Shown here piece after piece: positions 48,448 to 58,390 of a stretch of DNA of 58,458 nucleotides. A program made the translations under genes and the position numbers. Under the pieces are notes generated by a model, which saw nothing but the letters and a program-made list of their open reading frames with translations, had not been told where the DNA came from and made no database searches. The stretch comes from Rikenellaceae bacterium (GTDB lineage Bacteria > Bacteroidota > Bacteroidia > Bacteroidales > Rikenellaceae). Position 1 is the first letter of the stretch. Each line of letters starts with the position of its first letter. The stretch lies in the NCBI GenBank assembly GCA_020859685.1, contig JAJBVT010000004.1:1-58458 (forward strand), written 5' to 3'.

Positions 48448-50844
48448 TCAGTCGAAGAACTCGTCGTCGTCCAGACGGGTTCCGTACTCCTCGGTGCGGG
48501 TAACGGTACCGGTGGTGTTGTAGGACGGCATAGTCTCGGGAACCCGGAAAGTATCGGTCTTCTTCACGCCCAGCCGCGGGTCGTCGTAGACCTTCTGGAG
48601 GAACTTGCCCACTATCGGAAGCGCCAGCACACCTCCCTCGGCGCCGTACAGCAGGTGGACGCTCTGGTCCTCGCCACCCACCCAGGCTCCCATCACAAGG
48701 TTGGGCACGATGCACATGAACCACGCGTCGCGGTTCTCCTGCGAGGTCCCGGTCTTGCCTCCGGCCTCCCCGTCGATACCGTACTCCCATTTCAGACGGT
48801 TGGCCGTACCGCCCGAAACCACGCTCTTCATCATGTCTATCATGGTATAGGCGGTCTGCTCGCTGATAGCGTCCGACGTGGTGGGCGTGAAGGTAGATAT
48901 AAGGTTACCGTGGCGGTCCTCGATGCGGGTAACGAATATAGGTTCGGTGAACACCCCGCCGTTGGCATAGGTTCCGTATGCTCCCACCATTTCGAAAAGA
49001 GACACGTCGGGCGTCCCCAGACATAGGGCATATACAGGGTCTATAAAGCTCGATATGCCCATACGGTGGATGAAATCTGCCACGGCGGCGGGCTGTTTTG
49101 CCTGCTTCATTATCCAGGCGGAGAAGTTGTTACGGCTGGCTGCGAGTCCGTACCGCAACGGTTTGAGCGACCCGTCGTACAGGTCCTCCCGGCTGCTGGC
49201 CTCCTTCGGACTCCACGGCTCGCCGGTCTCGGTTTCTATGGTTACCCTCACGTTGGGCACCATCGTCCACGGTGACATGCCGAGGTGGTCGATGGCGAAT
49301 GTGTATATGAACGGTTTGATGGTCGACCCCACCTGCCGCTTGCCCTGCTTGGCCATATCGTATTTGAATACCCGGAAATTCGGACCGCCCACATAGGCCT
49401 TGATATGGCCGTTGTGCGGGTCCATAGCCACGAACGACGCCCGCAGCAGGCTCTTGTGGTAGATAATCGAGTCCCGCGGAGTCATTACAGTGTCGATATC
49501 GCCCTTGTAACTGAATACCTCCATCTGTACCGGGGTATTGAATGCGGCCTCTATCTGCTCGTCCGTCGCCCCCTCCTTTTTCATATTGCGGTACCGGTCG
49601 GAGTAGCGCATGGCGTTGCGCACGATTTTCTCGATATCGTCCTTGCTCTGGCGGTAGAATATTTCGCCGCCCCGCTGTTTTATCTGCTGGTCCATCCGTG
49701 GCTGTATCTGGTTGGCGAGCCGGTCCAGCAGGGCGTCTTCGGCATAGGTCTGCATCGCCGAGTTTAGCGTAGTGTAAATTTTCAGCCCGTCGCGGTAGAT
49801 ATTGTACGCCGTGCCGTCAGCCTTGCGGTTCTTCTCGCACCAGCCGTATATGGGGTTCTCGTTCCACCTCTTGAGCTCCTGCTCGTAATCCCAGTCGTTC
49901 CAGTATTGGGACCTCTCCGGTTTTTTGGCGGTCATCACCGACTGTATCATGGCGCGGAAATAGGTCCCCTGCCCGTCGTTATGGGTTATCGGCTTGAAAT
50001 CCAAAACAATGGGAAGTTTACTCAATGAGTCGTACTGTTTCCTGCTGATAAAATTACACTCCTGAAGGCGCGAGAGCACCGTATTGCGCCTTGCCGTGGC
50101 GTTGTTGGGGTTGCGGACCGGGCTGTATTTCGTGGGAGCGTTCACTACCCCCACCAGCAGAGCCGCCTCGTTGACAGTCAGCTCCGAAGGTAATTTATTG
50201 AAGAAGGTCTGAGCGGCCGACTTGATACCGAAGGCGTTGCTACCGTACTCCACGGTATTGAAGTACATGGCGATTATCTCCTCCTTCATATAGTTGTGCT
50301 CCAGCTTCACGGCCGTTATCCACTCCTTGAGTTTGGAAATTCCGAGTTTGGAGACCTTCGAAACCTTGCTCCGGTTCGAAACGGTATCCCTCGGGAAGAG
50401 GTTCTTGGCCAGCTGCTGGGTTATGGTACTGCCGCCGCCCTGACTCCTGTTGCCCATCGCCACGGTTTTGAATCCGACGCGGGCGAGCGATACGAAGTCG
50501 ATACCCGAATGGGTATAGAAGCGCATATCCTCCGTAGCCACCAGCGCGGCCACGAGGGTATCGTTCAACTCGGTATAGTCCACATAGGAACGGTTCTGGA
50601 CGAAGAAGGTACCGATAAGCACCCCGTCCTCGGAGTAGATTTCGGTGGCCAGATTACTTTTCGGATTCTCCAGCTCCTCGAAGGTGGGGAGCTTCCCGAA
50701 CGCCCCGCTCGCGGTAATAAGTATCATCAGAAGGAGCAGAAGGACCGGTGCGGCAATAACAATCCAGAGGACGTTCACCGCCCGCCTGCTGTGCAATATG
50801 CCTTTTTTTTCCTTATCCTTCTTATTTCCGTTCCGTTTCCCCAT
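48448..50844 (-). CDS. Bifunctional penicillin-binding protein 1A-type (class A PBP)
   Basis: Peptidoglycan glycosyltransferase and transpeptidase, 798 residues from the ATG at 50844. A cytoplasmic Lys-rich head (MGKRNGNKKDKEKK) precedes one membrane segment (about 25-48). The GT51 domain has VATEDMRFYTHSGIDFVSLA with the catalytic Glu near 105 and GGGSTITQQLAKNLF. The transpeptidase has the active-site Ser in GSTIKPFIYTFA, then SxN in the middle and KTGTSQENRDAWF near 715. The upstream ATG at 50907 is rejected because the -7 box lies between it and 50844. Confidence 0.95.
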   Translation of the reverse strand: MGKRNGNKKDKEKKGILHSRRAVNVLWIVIAAPVLLLLLMILITASGAFGKLPTFEELENPKSNLATEIYSEDGVLIGTFFVQNRSYVDYTELNDTLVAALVATEDMRFYTHSGIDFVSLARVGFKTVAMGNRSQGGGSTITQQLAKNLFPRDTVSNRSKVSKVSKLGISKLKEWITAVKLEHNYMKEEIIAMYFNTVEYGSNAFGIKSAAQTFFNKLPSELTVNEAALLVGVVNAPTKYSPVRNPNNATARRNTVLSRLQECNFISRKQYDSLSKLPIVLDFKPITHNDGQGTYFRAMIQSVMTAKKPERSQYWNDWDYEQELKRWNENPIYGWCEKNRKADGTAYNIYRDGLKIYTTLNSAMQTYAEDALLDRLANQIQPRMDQQIKQRGGEIFYRQSKDDIEKIVRNAMRYSDRYRNMKKEGATDEQIEAAFNTPVQMEVFSYKGDIDTVMTPRDSIIYHKSLLRASFVAMDPHNGHIKAYVGGPNFRVFKYDMAKQGKRQVGSTIKPFIYTFAIDHLGMSPWTMVPNVRVTIETETGEPWSPKEASSREDLYDGSLKPLRYGLAASRNNFSAWIMKQAKQPAAVADFIHRMGISSFIDPVYALCLGTPDVSLFEMVGAYGTYANGGVFTEPIFVTRIEDRHGNLISTFTPTTSDAISEQTAYTMIDMMKSVVSGGTANRLKWEYGIDGEAGGKTGTSQENRDAWFMCIVPNLVMGAWVGGEDQSVHLLYGAEGGVLALPIVGKFLQKVYDDPRLGVKKTDTFRVPETMPSYNTTGTVTRTEEYGTRLDDDEFFD

Positions 50845-50864
50845 ATTCCGTAAAAGATCACCCG

Positions 50865-50872
50865 CAAAGGTA
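50865..50872 (-). promoter_or_regulatory. PBP1A promoter, -7 box TACCTTTG
   Basis: Exact -7 consensus on the minus strand, 20 bases before the ATG at 50844; it supports that start. Confidence 0.6.
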
Positions 50873-51007
50873 GCTTTTTTTCCTTTTATCGCCACCCCCG
50901 CCCGCAACTATTAAAACAAACGCAAAACCGGTACCTGTATTATCCGTCCGCAACCCCGAACCGATGCAAAAATCTCTCCACCCGGCGGCCCGCATTATGG
51001 ACCCGGA

Positions 51008-52873
51008 TTAGATTTGCCCGGCGGATTCCCCTTCCCCGCCCACCGCCGCGGACGGCGACGACCGGAGGGGGGCGTATCTCTCCGACGGAGACGGAATGAA
51101 ACCGCCTGTCCCGTACTCCTCCCAGCGCCGGTCCACGAGGGCAACCGTTTCGGACGACGAGGTCACCACGTTCGGAACCCTCTGCGGGAAGCCCTCCCGG
51201 TACGGATATTTTGTTCGGCCATCGGCGATCAATATACCGCCGCGGAGTGTCGTATCGCGTCCCGGCTCGTAATTTCCGGCCGCGTGCCACAGGATATCGC
51301 CCGGGCTAAGGGTCAGAACGGCACGGTCCACCGCGACTATAAACCGGACCCCGGAATCCAGAAGCGCATCGGCCAGCCCGGTAAGGTCGGCAGGCGAGGC
51401 ATCCCGGTAACCTACCAGCACCACGGCCCACTCCCGGGCAAGGGAGACATCCACAACGGCCGCCCCCGGCGGCAGGGGCAGCCCTTCAGGCAAAGATACC
51501 TCACCGTTGGGGGCGGTCTTGCCCGTCAGGTCGAGGGCCAGCTTGCCGCCGGAGCCCGGCGTGGCGGTCGCATGGTCGAGCACGTCCAGCACTCCGCGCG
51601 AAAGGAGTATATCGTCCGGAACAGCTACACCCCGCAGGAGTGCGGCCACCTGCCCGGCGTCGCGGATATCGGTATCCGCCCCCGCGACCAGCATCACCTT
51701 GTTGAACATCATCTGCCCCGCGCCCCACATAGCCGATGCCGTTTTGAACGCCTGCCCGTCGTACTGCCGGTCGATGGAGACCAGCGCGAGGTTGTGCGCC
51801 ACCCCTTCCGGCGGCATATAGAGGTCCTTCACCTCCGGCTGGATTGCGGCCCGGATGGGGGCGAGGAATATTTTTTCCGTGGCTTTGGCGATATATGCGT
51901 CCTCCTGCGGCGGAATGCCGACGACGGTGGCCGGGTAGACGGCGCCGCGGCGGTGGGTGACGGCCGTAACATGAAAGCGCGGGTAGAGGTCCTCGAGTGA
52001 GTAGAAGCCCGTATGGTCGCCGAACGGGCCTTCGGTGAATTTCTCCTCCGCCGGGTCCACATACCCCTCTATCACGATATCGCAGTCGGCCGGGACGTAT
52101 AGGTCATTGGTAAGGCACTTTACCAGCCGGACCGCCCGGCCGCGCAGGAACCCGGCCAGCAGGTACTCGTCCAGGTTGTCCGGCATGGGTGCCGTGGCGG
52201 AGTAGGTATAGGCGGGGTCCCCGCCCAGGGCCACGCTCACGGGCATCCGCTCTCCCCGCCGCGCGTAGGCGCGGTAATGGCGCTCACCGGTCTTGTGCAG
52301 GTGCCAGTGCATCCCGGTGGTATCCGGCCCGGTAACCTGCATCCGGTACATGCCCACGTTACGGGCGCCTGTATCGGGGTCTTCGGTATGGACCAGCGGC
52401 AGGGTAACGAACCGCCCCCCGTCGTACGGCCAGCACTTGAGTACCGGCAGTATCCCCAAATCGACCTCCGTGCCGCGGTATACCACCTGCTGGCACTCGC
52501 CCCTGCCGCCCGTCTTACGGGGCATCCACCGGGCGGCCCCGGCCAACAGGGGGAGCATCGACAGCTTCTCCCACAGCCCCTCTTTCGGCGACATGGCTCC
52601 GGCAACCAGCCGGTCGAGCCGGTCGCCTATTTCGTCCAGCGACCCGGCTCCCAGCGCGGCGGCGATGCGCCGGTCGGAACCCATCATATTGGTCAGCACG
52701 GGGAACCCAGTGCCGGTATCCTCGAAAAGCAGTGCTTTCCCCCCTCCCGGGGTTTTGGACATACGGTCGGTAATTTCGGCAATCTCGTACACGGGGTCCA
52801 CCCTCGCGCCCACGCGGAGGAGTTCGCCCATTGCCTCGAGCCGTTCTATATATTCGTTCAGGTTCCGGTACAT
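51008..52873 (-). CDS. UbiD-family decarboxylase
   Basis: 621 residues, the long type. UbiD enzymes use prenylated FMN to decarboxylate aromatic or unsaturated acids, in many Bacteroidota in quinone synthesis. Family signs are VTGPDTTGMHWHLHK, EGPFGDHTGFYS with the acidic active-site region, VVGIPPQEDAYIAKATE and FNKVMLVAGADTDIRDA. The last 25 residues are a low-complexity Ser/Gly/Pro tail. The substrate is likely a menaquinone precursor, but this is inference; no UbiX-type prenyltransferase is in the window. Confidence 0.88.
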   Translation of the reverse strand: MYRNLNEYIERLEAMGELLRVGARVDPVYEIAEITDRMSKTPGGGKALLFEDTGTGFPVLTNMMGSDRRIAAALGAGSLDEIGDRLDRLVAGAMSPKEGLWEKLSMLPLLAGAARWMPRKTGGRGECQQVVYRGTEVDLGILPVLKCWPYDGGRFVTLPLVHTEDPDTGARNVGMYRMQVTGPDTTGMHWHLHKTGERHYRAYARRGERMPVSVALGGDPAYTYSATAPMPDNLDEYLLAGFLRGRAVRLVKCLTNDLYVPADCDIVIEGYVDPAEEKFTEGPFGDHTGFYSLEDLYPRFHVTAVTHRRGAVYPATVVGIPPQEDAYIAKATEKIFLAPIRAAIQPEVKDLYMPPEGVAHNLALVSIDRQYDGQAFKTASAMWGAGQMMFNKVMLVAGADTDIRDAGQVAALLRGVAVPDDILLSRGVLDVLDHATATPGSGGKLALDLTGKTAPNGEVSLPEGLPLPPGAAVVDVSLAREWAVVLVGYRDASPADLTGLADALLDSGVRFIVAVDRAVLTLSPGDILWHAAGNYEPGRDTTLRGGILIADGRTKYPYREGFPQRVPNVVTSSSETVALVDRRWEEYGTGGFIPSPSERYAPLRSSPSAAVGGEGESAGQI

Positions 52874-53390
52874 CGGTAATATTTTCGGTAATTACATCTC
52901 TATGTAAAGATTGAGAAACAACGTCTGCCGTACAGACTTGCGCCCCGCCGAACCGCCCCGGCGGGCTGCTGAAAACAATCGGTGTAAAATTGTAAATAGT
53001 CACCGGTTTCCGAAGGTTCTTACGGGTAATCCCATCCCCCGGTCATCGTATCATGGCGGCGGTAAAACTCTCCGCAGGAAAACAGTGGTCCGTATGCCGT
53101 ACCGGGAGCCTTACCGGCAAATATACTCTTTTTCCTCCTGCCGTTATACCGCCCGGAGCCAATCTCCACCGGCGGGGACGGTTCCGGACGACCATACCTC
53201 CCCGGCCGTAGTACCGGCAAAACCCCTGCCGCGTCGGTCCCGGCCGCCGGTGCCGCACCGGCTTACCGTGAAAAATATAACAGACACTTACGGTATTAGA
53301 TAAAAGTTTAGTAACTTTGGTGTCCGAAATCCGTGAGGGCCGTCGGTCCCGGTTACGTTAGAATCTTAAACAACACAATTCATAATAGTT
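52874..53390. other. Intergenic region upstream of mutA
   Basis: 517 bases with no gene I can support. Holds the mutA promoter (53312-53319) and a G+C-rich inverted repeat near 52945-52970. A cobalamin riboswitch was looked for because of the B12-dependent product downstream, but no B12-box-like sequence was found. Confidence 0.5.
53312..53319 (+). promoter_or_regulatory. mutAB promoter, -7 box TAACTTTG
   Basis: Exact -7 consensus, 72 bases before the mutA ATG; -33 reads TTA rather than TTG. Confidence 0.55.
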
Positions 53391-55358
53391 ATGGCAAACA
53401 AGGAGCAAAAGCTGCTTACCGAATTTCCACCCGTCTCTACGGAGAAGTGGGAAGAGGTGATTACAGCAGACCTAAAAGGCGCCGATTACCAGAAGAAACT
53501 GGTATGGAAGACGGCCGAGGGGTTCGACGTAAGGCCCTATTACAGGGCGGAGGACCTCGAAGCGGTCAGGCACCTCGGGGCGGGCATCGGGGAGTTCCCC
53601 TACGTCCGCAGCACGGGTAAATGCAACAAATGGCGGGTTCAGCAGACCGTAACGGTGAAGGACCCGGTCTCGGCCAACGCAGAAGCGCTTAAAGCGATTG
53701 CGGGCGGGGCGGAAGCCGTAGGTTTCGTTCTGCGCTGCGACGAAGTATGCGAAGAAGGGTTCGGAAAGTTGCTTAAGGGCATCGACCCGGCGGCCGTGGA
53801 GCTGACTTTCAGCGGGGCAGGTGCCGCAAGTGCGGCGGAGCGGTTTATCGCCCGACTTGAGAGCGAAGGGGCCGACCCGGAGAAGGTACGTGCCAATTTC
53901 GTTATCGACCCCCTTATCACGAGGCTCTCGCTCAAGGGGGCGTTCGGTTGCTGTGAGGACGGCAGCGTTTGTTTCGCCCGGATAGCGGAGCTGGTAAAGA
54001 GGGGAGCCGAATATCCACGGCTCCGTTTCACCGGCGTATCGGGCCATCAGTTCCATAACAGCGGCTCGACCATCGTGCAGGAGCTGGCCTTTACGCTGGC
54101 CGCAGGCCATGAGTATGTGGTGAAGCTGATGGAAGCCGGTCTTACGGCGGACCAGGCAGCCGGTTCGATTCGCTTCTCGATGGCCGTAAGTTCCAACTAT
54201 TTTATGGAGATAGCCAAGTTCCGCGCCGCGAGGATGCTGTGGGCCAACATTATAAAGGCCTACGACCCGAAATGCGGCCGCTCGGAGAAGATGTTCGTCC
54301 ATGCCGTAACCTCCAAATGGAACCTGACGGTCTACGACCCGTACGTGAATATGCTCCGCGGCACGACCGAGGCAATGAGCGCCTCGATAGCGGGAGTTCA
54401 CTCGCTCGAGGTCCTTCCGTTCGACGCGGCTTACGCGTGCCCGACCGAGTTCTCGTCTCGCATCGCACGCAACGTACAACTGCTGCTCAAGAACGAGTCT
54501 CATTTCGACAGCGTGGTCGACCCCTCGGGCGGCTCCTATTATATCGAGACCCTCACCCGGAGCATCGCCGAGCAGGCGTGGGCTCTATTCCGGGAGGTGG
54601 AAGACAAGGGCGGCTATATCGAAGCGTTCAAAACCGGATTTATTCAGGACAAGATCGAAGAGTCGGCCAACAGGAAAGACCACAACATCGCTACCCGCCG
54701 CCAGATACTGCTGGGTACCAACCAGTATCCGAACTTTAACGAGACGGCAGGCGAGGAGATAACCGAAAAGACCGTATCGCGCAAGGCTTGCAACTGCGGC
54801 TGCGACAGTTGCGGATGCGAAAGCGACAAGGGCGACTGCGGATGCGGCGGCAATAGCGACGGTGACTGCAACTGCGGCTGTGACGACTGCACCTGCGGAG
54901 GCGAAGGCGAAGTCAAGACCCTGAAGCCCTACCGCGGCGGCATGGCCTTCGAGGAGCTCCGCCTGAGGGTAGACCGGAGCGGCCGCGAGCCTAAAGCCTT
55001 TATGCTCACCTGCGGCTCGCTGGCTATGGCCCGCGCAAGGTCGCAGTTCTCGAGCAACTTCTTCGGTTGTGCGGGTATCCGCGTAATAGACAACAACTTC
55101 TTCGCCGACGTGGAGGAAGGAGCGCGCAAGGCCCTCTCTTCGGGTGCCGAGATAATCGTACTCTGCGCCGCGGACGACGATTACGCCGCCCTCGCCCCCC
55201 GGGTAAAAGAACTTCTGGGCGGTAAGGCCATCCTCGTGGTGGCGGGCGCTCCGGCAAGTATGGAGGAGCTGAAAGCGCAGGGTATCGGCAACTTTATCAA
55301 CGTTCGCAGCAACGTGCTCGAAACCCTTAAGCAATACGTTGCCGACCTCGGTATCTAA
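53391..55358 (+). CDS. mutA: Methylmalonyl-CoA mutase small subunit MutA with Cys-rich insert
   Basis: Non-catalytic partner of MutB. 655 residues: a TIM-barrel-like N-terminal region (GVSGHQFHNSGSTIVQELAF, YFMEIAKFRAARMLW, VDPSGGSYYIETLTR) and a degenerate B12-binding-like fold at the C-terminus (about 505-655; it lacks the DxHxxG cobalamin ligand). Between the two, residues 467-502 hold 12 Cys in 36 residues, mostly CxC and CxxC pairs separated by Gly, Asp, Ser and Asn, unlike any other part of the protein. The mutB gene follows after 12 bases. Together they convert succinyl-CoA and methylmalonyl-CoA on the propionate route. Confidence 0.95.
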   Translation: MANKEQKLLTEFPPVSTEKWEEVITADLKGADYQKKLVWKTAEGFDVRPYYRAEDLEAVRHLGAGIGEFPYVRSTGKCNKWRVQQTVTVKDPVSANAEALKAIAGGAEAVGFVLRCDEVCEEGFGKLLKGIDPAAVELTFSGAGAASAAERFIARLESEGADPEKVRANFVIDPLITRLSLKGAFGCCEDGSVCFARIAELVKRGAEYPRLRFTGVSGHQFHNSGSTIVQELAFTLAAGHEYVVKLMEAGLTADQAAGSIRFSMAVSSNYFMEIAKFRAARMLWANIIKAYDPKCGRSEKMFVHAVTSKWNLTVYDPYVNMLRGTTEAMSASIAGVHSLEVLPFDAAYACPTEFSSRIARNVQLLLKNESHFDSVVDPSGGSYYIETLTRSIAEQAWALFREVEDKGGYIEAFKTGFIQDKIEESANRKDHNIATRRQILLGTNQYPNFNETAGEEITEKTVSRKACNCGCDSCGCESDKGDCGCGGNSDGDCNCGCDDCTCGGEGEVKTLKPYRGGMAFEELRLRVDRSGREPKAFMLTCGSLAMARARSQFSSNFFGCAGIRVIDNNFFADVEEGARKALSSGAEIIVLCAADDDYAALAPRVKELLGGKAILVVAGAPASMEELKAQGIGNFINVRSNVLETLKQYVADLGI

Positions 55359-55370
55359 AAAAGCATTACA

Positions 55371-57506
55371 ATGAGAGCAAAATACAGCGATTTATCATAC
55401 AAGGGGGAAGCGGCCGCGGGCTGCACCTCCGATGGGTGCGGCGGCGACAAGGTCTGGATGACCGCCGAGCAGATACCCGTAAAGACCAGCTACTCCGGGG
55501 AGGACCTCGAAGGTATGGAACACCTCAATTATGCGGCCGGTATAGCGCCGTTCCTGCGCGGGCCCTACTCCACGATGTACGTAATGCGCCCGTGGACGGT
55601 GCGCCAGTACGCCGGTTTCTCCACCGCCGAGGAATCCAACGCTTTCTACCGCCGTAACCTCGCCTCCGGGCAGAAGGGCCTCTCGGTGGCTTTCGACCTT
55701 GCCACCCACCGCGGCTACGACGCCGACCACCCGCGCGTGGTGGGCGACGTGGGTAAGGCCGGGGTGTCTATCTGCTCGGTGGAGGATATGAAGGTGCTCT
55801 TCGACGGGATACCGCTCGACCAGATGTCGGTGTCGATGACCATGAACGGGGCCGTGCTTCCGGTTCTGGCCTTCTACATCGTGGCCGGACTGGAGCAGGG
55901 CTGTACGCTCGACCAGTTGAGCGGCACCATCCAGAACGATATTCTCAAGGAGTTCATGGTGCGTAATACATATATTTACCCGCCCGAATTTTCGATGAAG
56001 ATAATCGCGGACATCTTCGAGTACACCTCGAAGAATATGCCCAAGTTCAACTCCATCTCCATCTCGGGCTACCATATGCAGGAAGCCGGGGCTACGGCCG
56101 ATATCGAGCTTGCCTACACCCTTGCCGACGGGCTGGAGTACCTCCGTACGGGCGTGAACGCCGGGATGAGCGTCGACACGTTCGCCCCGCGCCTCTCCTT
56201 CTTCTGGGCCATCGGGATGAACCACTTTATGGAGATAGCCAAGATGAGGGCCGCGCGCCTGCTGTGGGCCAAAATCGTGAAGCAGTTCGACCCGAAGAAC
56301 CCCAAATCGCTGGCCCTGCGTACCCACTCGCAGACCTCGGGCTGGTCTCTCACCGAGCAGGACCCGTTCAACAACGTGGCCCGCACGGCCATCGAGGCGA
56401 TGGGCGCCGCTCTGGGACACACCCAGTCGCTGCACACCAACGCCCTTGACGAGGCCATCGCCCTGCCGACCGACTTTTCGGCCCGCATAGCGCGTAACAC
56501 GCAGATATACATACAGGAAGAGACCGACATCACGCGCGGTGTCGACCCGTGGGCAGGTTCCTACTACGTGGAATCGCTCACCAACGAGATTGTCCACAAG
56601 GCGTGGGAGCTTATCGAAGAGGTGGAAAAACTGGGCGGGATGGCCAAGGCTATCGAGACCGGTATCCCCAAAATGCGTATCGAGGAGGCCGCCGCCCGCA
56701 AGCAGGCGCGTATCGACTCCAATCAGGAGGTTATCGTGGGCCTGAACAAGTACCGCCTCGAAAAGGAGGCCCCTATCGACATCCTCGCGGTGGACAACAC
56801 CGCCGTTCGTCTGGCGCAGATCGAACGCCTCAAGGAACTTCGCGCCAACCGCGACGAGGCCGCGGTACAGGCCGCCCTCGCCGCCATTACCGAGTGTGTG
56901 AAGACCAAGCAGGGCAATCTGCTGGCGCTGGCCGTCGAAGCCGCAAAGGTGCGCGCCTCGCTCGGCGAGATATCGGACGCCTGCGAGGTGGTAGTTGGCC
57001 GCTACAAAGCCGTTATACGTTCAATTTCAGGAGTATATTCGTCGGAAGTGAAACAGGACTCGGATTTCGAAAAAGCACAGCAGATGGCGCGCGACTTCGC
57101 CAAGAAGGAGGGCCGCCAGCCGCGTATTATGATTGCCAAGCTCGGGCAGGACGGTCATGACCGCGGCGCCAAAGTGGTCGCCACCGGCTATGCCGACATC
57201 GGTTTCGACGTGGATATGGGACCGCTGTTCCAGACCCCGGAGGAGGCCGCCAAGCAGGCCGTGGAGAACGACGTGCATATCGTGGGCGTCTCGTCGCTCG
57301 CCGCCGGGCACCTGACCCTCGTGCCGCAGATAATCGGCGAGCTGAAGAAGCTGGGCCGCGAAGACATTATAGTAATCGTGGGCGGTGTGATACCGCATCA
57401 GGATTATGACCAGCTCTACCGCGACGGCGCGGCGGCCATCTTCGGCCCCGGAACGCCCATAGCGGGAGCGGCCATCCAGATGCTGGAAATCCTTATGCAG
57501 GAGTAG
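55371..57506 (+). CDS. mutB: Methylmalonyl-CoA mutase large subunit MutB
   Basis: Catalytic, cobalamin-dependent subunit interconverting methylmalonyl-CoA and succinyl-CoA. 711 residues. TIM-barrel motifs include [40 protein letters not shown] and [17 protein letters not shown]. The B12 domain has the axial ligand motif [12 protein letters not shown] near residue 588-599 and GGVIPHQDY near 674. The N-terminus has an extra short stretch [14 protein letters not shown] with two Cys, reminiscent of the MutA insert. Second gene of the mutAB operon, followed by a strong terminator. Confidence 0.97.
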   Translation: MRAKYSDLSYKGEAAAGCTSDGCGGDKVWMTAEQIPVKTSYSGEDLEGMEHLNYAAGIAPFLRGPYSTMYVMRPWTVRQYAGFSTAEESNAFYRRNLASGQKGLSVAFDLATHRGYDADHPRVVGDVGKAGVSICSVEDMKVLFDGIPLDQMSVSMTMNGAVLPVLAFYIVAGLEQGCTLDQLSGTIQNDILKEFMVRNTYIYPPEFSMKIIADIFEYTSKNMPKFNSISISGYHMQEAGATADIELAYTLADGLEYLRTGVNAGMSVDTFAPRLSFFWAIGMNHFMEIAKMRAARLLWAKIVKQFDPKNPKSLALRTHSQTSGWSLTEQDPFNNVARTAIEAMGAALGHTQSLHTNALDEAIALPTDFSARIARNTQIYIQEETDITRGVDPWAGSYYVESLTNEIVHKAWELIEEVEKLGGMAKAIETGIPKMRIEEAAARKQARIDSNQEVIVGLNKYRLEKEAPIDILAVDNTAVRLAQIERLKELRANRDEAAVQAALAAITECVKTKQGNLLALAVEAAKVRASLGEISDACEVVVGRYKAVIRSISGVYSSEVKQDSDFEKAQQMARDFAKKEGRQPRIMIAKLGQDGHDRGAKVVATGYADIGFDVDMGPLFQTPEEAAKQAVENDVHIVGVSSLAAGHLTLVPQIIGELKKLGREDIIVIVGGVIPHQDYDQLYRDGAAAIFGPGTPIAGAAIQMLEILMQE

Positions 57507-57534
57507 CCGTAAGGTTGTCCCGGCGTAAAAAACG

Positions 57535-57571
57535 AAAACAGCCCTGCCTTCGGAAGGCAGGGCTGTTTTTT
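57535..57571 (+). terminator. Terminator of the mutAB operon
   Basis: 16-bp stem AAAACAGCCCTGCCTT with its complement around CGG, ending in a T-run, 29 bases after the mutB stop. Confidence 0.92.
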
Positions 57572-57802
57572 AGCGCCCACACGCACCGGTTAACAGGTCC
57601 GCGCCGCTACCGGTATGTACAAATACGGTACGGGAATATGGATTTATAGGTCCTCTGCGATTTAATCCCGGAACAGGACCCGGTTTAACCTACTTAATCA
57701 AATACCCGGGTAATGGGAAATTGTCCCGACACATCGGGGACCGGATACCCTTGACTGTCGTATAAAAAAGGCGACATACCCGATTCCCTTCCCGAGAATA
57801 AA

Positions 57803-58390
57803 TTACCCCTGCGGGCTGTATCCCGCCAGGAACTCCGCCAGCTTCCGCACCGCTTCGCCGCGGTGGGAAATCCGGTTCTTGACCTCTGCCGGCAGCTCGG
57901 CGAAGGTCTGGGTATACCCCTCCGGCCGGAATACGGGGTCGTAACCGAACCCCTTGTCGCCCGCCGCGGTCCGGGTTATCGCTCCGCGCACCTCACCTTC
58001 GAACAGGTATTCCCGCCCGTCGAGGATAAGGGCGATAACGGTCCTGAACCGGGCCGACCGGTCGGCCTTGCCCACGAGGTTTTTCAGAAGGAGGGCGGTA
58101 TTTGCGGCATGGTCGTGGCCGTCGGTGGCGTATCGGGCCGAGCGGACCCCCGGCTCCCCGCCCAACGCGGCGACCTCCAGCCCGGTATCGTCCGCGAAAC
58201 AGTCGTAACCGGTGCGTTCCTTTACATAGCGGGCCTTTTGAAGGGCATTACCCTCGAGGGTGTTCTGCTCCTCCGGTATTTCGTCCGTCAGGCCGCAGTC
58301 GGCCGGTGTCAGGAGCTTGAAGCGGTCGCCGAGAATCTGCGACACCTCCTCCAGTTTGTGTCTGTTGTTTGTGGCGAAAACTATTTTCAA
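57803..58390 (-). CDS. rdgB: Non-canonical purine NTP pyrophosphatase (RdgB/HAM1 family)
   Basis: Hydrolyses ITP, dITP and XTP to monophosphates to keep them out of DNA and RNA. 195 residues, normal length. The N-terminal [36 protein letters not shown] with the catalytic Asp, [11 protein letters not shown] near 146-156 and the C-terminal [10 protein letters not shown] are family signatures. The start is the ATG at 58390. The upstream A+T-rich sequence at the window edge probably holds its promoter, which is not complete here. Confidence 0.96.
   Translation of the reverse strand: MKIVFATNNRHKLEEVSQILGDRFKLLTPADCGLTDEIPEEQNTLEGNALQKARYVKERTGYDCFADDTGLEVAALGGEPGVRSARYATDGHDHAANTALLLKNLVGKADRSARFRTVIALILDGREYLFEGEVRGAITRTAAGDKGFGYDPVFRPEGYTQTFAELPAEVKNRISHRGEAVRKLAEFLAGYSPQG

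Noticed and set aside
52874-53390. Cobalamin riboswitch upstream of mutAB
   Set aside because: No B12-box-like or conserved core sequence was found; only a G+C-rich inverted repeat and a sigma-A promoter.
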